From Sulfurimonadaceae bacterium (GTDB lineage: Bacteria; Campylobacterota; Campylobacteria; Campylobacterales; Sulfurimonadaceae), in NCBI GenBank assembly GCA_026193155.1, contig JAPHSI010000076.1, positions 1-10,975 on the forward strand: a stretch of DNA of 10,975 bases, written 5' to 3'. Each line of letters begins with the position of its first letter. Position 1 is the first letter of the stretch. The position numbers were made by a program, and so were the translations under genes. The notes under the pieces are model-generated. The model was not told the origin of the DNA. It saw only the letters and a list, made by a program, of their open reading frames with translations, and did no database searches. Below, piece after piece: positions 6,672 to 10,975 of the stretch.

Positions 6672-7592
6672 TTATTTTAGTTTTACTTTTTTTTTCGTTT
6701 TCTTATCTATCAAATCTACAATTAAATCTATTTTTTTGTTATTGAAATCAAGACCTATTTTTTCTTGCTCTGGTGTAGCAAAGGCGGGTATACCGTTTAC
6801 CTCTAAAACTACATATTCCTCTTTTTCTCTGTCATAAATAATATCAACACCTCCGATATCAACACCTGTAGCTTTACAAGCTTTTTTAGCTACTTTAATT
6901 ATCTCATCGTTAGCTTCACGCATAAATACACTTCCCCCACTTGTAACATTTGTACGCCAATCTGTTTTACTTGCTTTTCTTCCATAACAAGATACAAACT
7001 CACCATCAACTATATCTACACGGAAATCAGTATTATCATAATCTATAAATTTCTCGACATAAAAAAATCTCAAGTCCATCTGATTTAAAAATGGCATCAA
7101 CATGTCTAAATTTGCTTCACTCTCAATTTTAGTAAGACCGACCCCACCCCAGCCATCTGTAGGTTTGTAGACCATTTTATCCCATTTTTTCATAATCTTT
7201 TTTAATTGATGCCCATCATCACGATGACATAGTTTATAGTCAGCTGTTTGTACACCGTTATTTCTCAATATGAAAGATGTTTGAAATTTATCTTCAGTTA
7301 AAGCAAAAGATTCATAAGAATTTATCATAGGAATAATGCGATTAAGTGCCTGATATAGATATACTTGATATTGAGTCTGCTCACCTGCATTGTATGAAAA
7401 AAACAAATCAAGTTCTTTATTTAGCTTTACCCCATTATGGATAATATTACCATTTTTAGCTATGGCATTTCTTAGATTTATATCATCTACTGTCTCAATA
7501 TCTCTATCACGAAGTTTTTTTATAATTTTCTTAGCTATTTGACTTCCGCCACCATTTGAATAAAGCCACATTCCTATTTTTCTATTTCTCAT
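6672..7592 (-). CDS. RimK-like ATP-grasp amide ligase
   Basis: The 306-residue protein has a full ATP-grasp fold of the RimK type. Such enzymes use ATP to activate a carboxylate as an acyl phosphate and join it to an amino group; RimK itself adds glutamates to ribosomal protein S6. Visible elements are NSYESFALTEDK at 91–102, the ATP lysine K143 in VYKP, a glycine-rich loop DGWGG at 146–150, adenine-side E180 (VEKF), R191, a distinctive WRTNVTSGG at 212–220, and metal ligands D250, E264 and N266 (LEVNG). All expected catalytic residues are present, so it should be active. The tail is lysine-rich. Its ATG lies 13 bases after the M20 stop behind a good AAGGGA ribosome site. It resembles the ATP-grasp enzymes of the described GAK system, but none of that system's other members is seen here, so I do not assign it. 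The substrate is unknown. Confidence 0.85.
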   Translation of the reverse strand: MRNRKIGMWLYSNGGGSQIAKKIIKKLRDRDIETVDDINLRNAIAKNGNIIHNGVKLNKELDLFFSYNAGEQTQYQVYLYQALNRIIPMINSYESFALTEDKFQTSFILRNNGVQTADYKLCHRDDGHQLKKIMKKWDKMVYKPTDGWGGVGLTKIESEANLDMLMPFLNQMDLRFFYVEKFIDYDNTDFRVDIVDGEFVSCYGRKASKTDWRTNVTSGGSVFMREANDEIIKVAKKACKATGVDIGGVDIIYDREKEEYVVLEVNGIPAFATPEQEKIGLDFNNKKIDLIVDLIDKKTKKKVKLK

Positions 7593-7599
7593 AAACTAA

Positions 7600-7605
7600 T
7601 CCCTT
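7600..7605 (-). promoter_or_regulatory. ribosome binding site of the second ATP-grasp gene
   Basis: AAGGGA on the minus strand, seven bases before the ATG at 7592, lying in the 13-base gap after the M20 stop. It supports the chosen start and suggests independent loading of ribosomes within the operon. Confidence 0.7.
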
Positions 7606-8709
7606 TTAAAAATCTAAATTTTCAACAAAGTGTTTTAAAAGTTTTACACTTAAATCTATTCTTTGCTCGAAACTTTGCTTACTAGCTCTCTCATAAACTG
7701 TATGATCTCCATCTCCATACGGACCAAAACCATCGAGTGTTATTACTCCGTTTGAGCTAACTATATTTGCATCACTAACACCACCACGCTCTTCATACTT
7801 TACTTTTGAAGATGTTATATCCTCGATACTTTTTATAAGTTCCAAAGAAGATTTACTTGTTTGCATAACATCTCGCTGAATTCCACCGCTTAAACTACTT
7901 TTTGTTCCACTAACATAACTCTTTGAGACAATATTTTCTATTGCTTCTAATACTCTGTCTCTTTCAGTAGTTATTTTATACCTAAGTTCAAATGTAAGAT
8001 GTGATTGAGGACTGATAGTGTTTGCACCTATCCCACCCTCTATTTTTCCTACATTTACCGTAGTACCTTTATCTAAATCTGTCAGTTTTACAAGTTCACT
8101 AAGTTTCAATGCGGCCTCAAGATTTGCATCACTCCCCTCAGCATAATGATTTCCGGCATGAGCTGCCCTTCCTTCTATATCTATAAAAAAAGTCCCAACA
8201 CCTTTTCTACCTGTAACAACTTCCATGTTAAAACCTGCAGCTTCATATACAAAACAATAGTCATATTCCTTTGCAAGCGTAGCAGTAAGATGTTTAGAAT
8301 CATCACTACCTGTTTCTTCATCACTTACAAATAAGACATCTATATTTGATATGTTTATATTTTTATTATGAAGTTCTCTAAGAGCTTGAAGGGCTATAAT
8401 ATTTCCACCCTTCATATCACATACTCCGGCACCGTATATCCATTCATTGTCTTGTGAATAGTTTTCAAATTTATTAGGTGGAAACACTGTATCAAGATGA
8501 CCTAAAAGTAAAAGTTTTTTACCACCATTTATATGATTTGACTTGTAGTGTCTATGTGCACCTATTTCATCCCTTTGATGTATTTCGACACAAAAGCCTA
8601 TTGCTTTAAACCATTCGTCAAAAATAGAGCCGACTTCATCAACACCATTTTTATTTTTAGTGTATGAGTTTATCTTTACTATTTTTTCTAAATCATTTAA
8701 GTAGTGCAT
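7606..8709 (-). CDS. M20A peptidase, glutamate carboxypeptidase (CPG2)-like
   Basis: This 367-residue metallohydrolase resembles Pseudomonas carboxypeptidase G2, which removes C-terminal glutamate. The two-zinc site is complete: H71 (HLDT), D98 (CDMKGG), catalytic E131 and E132 (DEETGS), E156 and H336 (GDGDH). H184 in AAHAG of the lid/dimer domain is also present, as are N230 and R243 (ELRY), which line up with CPG2 residues that hold the substrate carboxylate. The lid domain spans about 165–275. Unlike secreted CPG2 it has no signal peptide, so it should act in the cytoplasm. It lies between two ATP-grasp ligase genes, six bases after the first, with a poor ribosome site, so its translation is probably coupled. 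Other M20 roles (deacylase, dipeptidase, LysK-like release from a carrier protein) cannot be excluded. The family is sure; the glutamate preference is inferred. Confidence 0.9.
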   Translation of the reverse strand: MHYLNDLEKIVKINSYTKNKNGVDEVGSIFDEWFKAIGFCVEIHQRDEIGAHRHYKSNHINGGKKLLLLGHLDTVFPPNKFENYSQDNEWIYGAGVCDMKGGNIIALQALRELHNKNINISNIDVLFVSDEETGSDDSKHLTATLAKEYDYCFVYEAAGFNMEVVTGRKGVGTFFIDIEGRAAHAGNHYAEGSDANLEAALKLSELVKLTDLDKGTTVNVGKIEGGIGANTISPQSHLTFELRYKITTERDRVLEAIENIVSKSYVSGTKSSLSGGIQRDVMQTSKSSLELIKSIEDITSSKVKYEERGGVSDANIVSSNGVITLDGFGPYGDGDHTVYERASKQSFEQRIDLSVKLLKHFVENLDF

Positions 8710-8715
8710 CTGAGA

Positions 8716-10131
8716 CTACTTAGTTTTAAATAATTCCCAAGCTTTTTTAAGCTTAGAAACTGTTTTTTTACTAATACCTTTTATTTTAGTAAACATGTCT
8801 ACATTCTGTTCTAAGACACCTACTACATCATTTTTTTTACCAAACTTATCAAAGATTTTTTCTACTTTTTTATTTCCGATGCCATCAACTGATTTTAAAA
8901 TTTTTTTCAAATCTTTTTTTGATATTTTCGGTGCAGTTTCAACTATCTCCATATCTTCACCTGTAGGAGAAGGTATTTCTTCTGGTTTTGCTGGACTCTT
9001 TGTTTTTTTCTTTAATGCCAAATTATCTTGATAATTCCATTTTTCACTCGGCCATTCTTCTTTTGTTCTTGGTATAATATCAAGCATCGGATATTCTTTA
9101 TCTAAAACATGCAGATAAACCTGATTATCACCAAACAGTTTACGCTTTTTACCAAAATATTCACCGTCAAAACTCTGGCTATATTTTCCAAAAGTAATAT
9201 GACGCATAGTACGCAAGATAGAACTGTCCATCTTACTCAACTCTTCCCAGTTAAACATTGGTGTATGTGGTTTTTTGAATCTTCCTTCACTTAAACTCCA
9301 CATAATATACTGAGCTATCCAATCTCTAATATATGGAAATGCGGCAAAAGCTGTAGCACATTCTAAGATACGCGGTTTTTTATCCATCCCGTAAGCTACG
9401 TCACATGCCCAATATTCTGCATTTGCAGCTTTTGAAACTTTAACGGCTAAATCTAAAACAGACTTTGGAACATCCATATAATCCATACTTCCACCCTGGC
9501 TTGTATTAGTCAACCATTCACCTTTAGGGGGTCTTCTCCAAAATGCACAAACAGGTTTATGTCCTATTAACATCACACGAATATCTGCTTCCATAGGTAC
9601 AAAATCCTGCATATACATCGGATGGTACTTTTTCTCTTCAAATAATTCTTCTGCTTCTTTATAGTTATCTACTTTATGAACAAAGTATCCACCGTAATTT
9701 GATGGACCGTATGACTTTTTAACAATCTTTGGATATTTAGTTTTTTTAAGAAATTTATACGCATTCTCATGATTATAATAGATATACGTTTTTGGAATAG
9801 GAAGTTCATATTTCCAAGCAAACCTTGTAACATTTTCTTTTGATTTATTGGAAAACTGCGTATCAACATCCGGAATAAATCTAACGTTTGGAAGTTCGCG
9901 AGCTATTTCACGAAATGTTTCATAAGCAGTTGCAGGTATATTACCAATTAGAACATCTATTTTTTTACGTTTAACCTCTTTAATAAATCTGTCTTTATCT
10001 TTTCCCCAATGATAAGTTACAGTCTCAATCTTGTTCGGCCAACCTTTAAAATTTGAATGGTCAAAAAATCTCAATACATAGTCTAGATATAAAAACCCTA
10101 ATTTAGGCAGTTCTTTATTGCTCAATCCCAC
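8716..10131 (-). CDS. RimK-like ATP-grasp protein with C-terminal helix-hairpin-helix pair
   Basis: This 471-residue protein has an ATP-grasp core at about 10–300: a pre-ATP-grasp segment, K138 and the loop YGPSNYGG at 141–148, Q175 where the adenine-contacting glutamate is usual, D183/R185, R199/R200, WLTNTSQGG at 206–214 and D244. The metal motif, normally E-x-N, reads ECA (E257, A259), so the asparagine ligand is missing. A Lys/Pro/Glu-rich linker (about 373–405) leads to two helix-hairpin-helix motifs (about 405–467, with VDGIGNKKV at 415–423 and IKGISKKTV at 450–458), as in the DNA-binding tails of UvrC and RuvA. The WxTN motif is shared with the ligase encoded at 7592–6672, so the two are distant relatives. 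The start is GTG, chosen because AAGGA lies six bases upstream. It is the first gene of the cluster. Ligase activity and nucleic-acid binding are inferred only. Confidence 0.8.
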   Translation of the reverse strand: MGLSNKELPKLGFLYLDYVLRFFDHSNFKGWPNKIETVTYHWGKDKDRFIKEVKRKKIDVLIGNIPATAYETFREIARELPNVRFIPDVDTQFSNKSKENVTRFAWKYELPIPKTYIYYNHENAYKFLKKTKYPKIVKKSYGPSNYGGYFVHKVDNYKEAEELFEEKKYHPMYMQDFVPMEADIRVMLIGHKPVCAFWRRPPKGEWLTNTSQGGSMDYMDVPKSVLDLAVKVSKAANAEYWACDVAYGMDKKPRILECATAFAAFPYIRDWIAQYIMWSLSEGRFKKPHTPMFNWEELSKMDSSILRTMRHITFGKYSQSFDGEYFGKKRKLFGDNQVYLHVLDKEYPMLDIIPRTKEEWPSEKWNYQDNLALKKKTKSPAKPEEIPSPTGEDMEIVETAPKISKKDLKKILKSVDGIGNKKVEKIFDKFGKKNDVVGVLEQNVDMFTKIKGISKKTVSKLKKAWELFKTK

Positions 10132-10137
10132 TTTTTT

Positions 10138-10142
10138 TCCTT
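10138..10142 (-). promoter_or_regulatory. ribosome binding site deciding a GTG start
   Basis: AAGGA on the minus strand, six bases before the GTG at 10131–10129. It favours this GTG over the TTG two codons later as the start of the ATP-grasp/HhH gene. Confidence 0.75.
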
Positions 10143-10159
10143 AGAATAAAATATATGAT

Positions 10160-10190
10160 ATTATAACTAAATTATGTTACAAAGTATTAC
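10160..10190 (-). promoter_or_regulatory. candidate promoter of the ATP-grasp/peptidase cluster
   Basis: The 66-base gap after ygiQ holds a perfect -10 box TATAAT at 10165–10160 on the minus strand, about 28 bases before the GTG start and upstream of the AAGGA site. The -35 region (about 10190–10183) has only a weak match, as is normal in Campylobacterota. No terminator for ygiQ is seen in the gap, so read-through from ygiQ is also possible. Confidence 0.55.
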
Positions 10191-10197
10191 GAAAAAC

Positions 10198-10975
10198 CTA
10201 TGAAGCGAAGCCACTTTTAAAGCAATCTTTTTTAACAACTATCTGCTTTTGTTTCTCTTTTCTTTTTGTATCTTTTTCAACAAATATTTTTTTACGCGTC
10301 TTAGGATCCAACTCCGTATAATACATTACTGCCGAGTATGTACTTGGAGTTGGGGTAAAAACTTGAGCCTGTTCAGGATTCATCTTTAATTCATCTGTTG
10401 TGAACCTTTTTAACTCATGCATATCTTTCTCTTCACATCCCGGATGCGCTGCAATAAGATAGTAAGTAAGAAATTGATTTTTCCCCTCTTCTTTATTTAG
10501 CCTGTCATACATCTTTTTAAAGTCTACCAACGTTTCTTTTCCAGGTTTACCCATAAGCTCAAGCACATGCTGCTGTGTATGCTCAGGAGCAACTTTGAGC
10601 TGACCTGATATATGATGTTTTACCATCTCCTTTAAGTAAGAATACCCGTGCTTTTTATCTGCAGTAATTAAATCATATCTAACACCTGAAGCTATAAAAG
10701 CTTTTCTAACACCCTCTACTTCACGAACTTTTCTAAGAAGGTTAAGATTTCTTCCATGATCTACATGCATTACTTTACAAAGTCTATCTGCATCTACACA
10801 TCTCATATGATCACATGTACCTTTTTTTAGCTTCTTATCACACTCGTAACCGTACATATTTGCAGTAGGACCACCGACATCACTTATAATGCCCTTATAG
10901 TCTTTATACTCATTAAAACTTTTTGCTTCATCTAATATATTATCTTCCGAGCGGGTTCTTATGGTACGACCCTGA
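10198..10975 (-). CDS. ygiQ: YgiQ family radical-SAM protein (UPF0313), C-terminal part
   Basis: The visible 258 codons are the C-terminal part of a large YgiQ protein; the reading frame is open to the right edge and the start lies outside. The first residues (GRTIRTRSEDNIL) are the stretch that in this family follows directly on the radical-SAM CxxxCxxC motif, so the iron-sulfur cysteines should be just beyond base 10975. Further family landmarks are SDVGGPTANMYG, SGQLKVAPEHT, YYLIAAHPGCEEKDM and QVFTPTPSTYSAVMYYTELDP. YgiQ proteins have a cobalamin-binding-like N-terminal region and a radical-SAM core, but their reaction is not established. The end is a TAG at 10200–10198. An ATG at 10857 is internal and not the start. 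Identity as YgiQ is firm; function is open. Confidence 0.93.
   Translation of the reverse strand, partial: QGRTIRTRSEDNILDEAKSFNEYKDYKGIISDVGGPTANMYGYECDKKLKKGTCDHMRCVDADRLCKVMHVDHGRNLNLLRKVREVEGVRKAFIASGVRYDLITADKKHGYSYLKEMVKHHISGQLKVAPEHTQQHVLELMGKPGKETLVDFKKMYDRLNKEEGKNQFLTYYLIAAHPGCEEKDMHELKRFTTDELKMNPEQAQVFTPTPSTYSAVMYYTELDPKTRKKIFVEKDTKRKEKQKQIVVKKDCFKSGFAS

Noticed and set aside
6660..6680. Possible terminator after the second ATP-grasp gene: CTAAA / TTTAG stem followed by TTTTTT on the minus strand
   Set aside because: The stem has only five AT-rich pairs and overlaps the stop codon; too weak to call.
6505..6837. Plus-strand open frame of 110 codons spanning the gap between the M14 and ATP-grasp genes
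   Set aside because: It covers the ends of two well-supported genes on the other strand; its Phe/Ser-rich make-up is what antisense of Lys-rich coding sequence gives.
4021..10131. The ligase/peptidase cluster as a recently acquired island
   Set aside because: No integrase, transposase, tRNA, direct repeats or change in base make-up was seen at its borders; it looks native.
10198..10857. A 219-residue protein starting at the ATG at 10857
   Set aside because: The frame stays open to the window edge and the residues before this ATG match YgiQ, so the ATG is internal.

Overview
The window is AT-rich (roughly one third G+C by eye) and all ten genes lie on the minus strand, tightly packed. The block tsaE–lptB–rpoN, sigma-54 region features and the protein sequences point to a member of Campylobacterota, most likely a Sulfurimonas- or Sulfurovum-like free-living bacterium. 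This is judged from sequence style and gene order; no search was run. No tRNA, rRNA, CRISPR array, insertion sequence or plus-strand gene was found, and no gene-free stretch reaches 300 bases (the longest gap is 87 bases).

Reading in the direction of transcription (right to left), the window opens with the C-terminal part of ygiQ (10975–10198), a radical-SAM protein whose iron-sulfur cysteine motif should lie just outside the window. After a 66-base gap holding a consensus -10 box comes a four-gene cluster (10131–4021): a RimK-like ATP-grasp protein fused to a C-terminal helix-hairpin-helix pair, an M20 glutamate-carboxypeptidase-like hydrolase, a second RimK-like ATP-grasp ligase, and a large M14 zinc carboxypeptidase with FnIII-like and DNRLRE-like beta-sandwich domains but no signal peptide. 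Two candidate amide ligases and two candidate exopeptidases in one operon suggest a system that adds amino acids, possibly glutamate, to a target and removes them. The target is unknown. This cluster is the most interesting part of the window.

A perfect 12-bp inverted repeat sits on the stop codon of the M14 gene. Beyond an 87-base gap with a possible promoter, a six-gene housekeeping operon (3933 to the left edge) follows with junctions between -32 and +3 bases: an S4-domain RNA-binding protein of the RqcP/Hsp15 type, trpD, tsaE, lptB, rpoN and a TIGR02757-family (DUF2400) protein that runs off the window. It joins ribosome quality control, tryptophan biosynthesis, tRNA t6A modification, lipopolysaccharide export and the sigma-54 factor in one apparent transcript, with translational coupling likely at most junctions.
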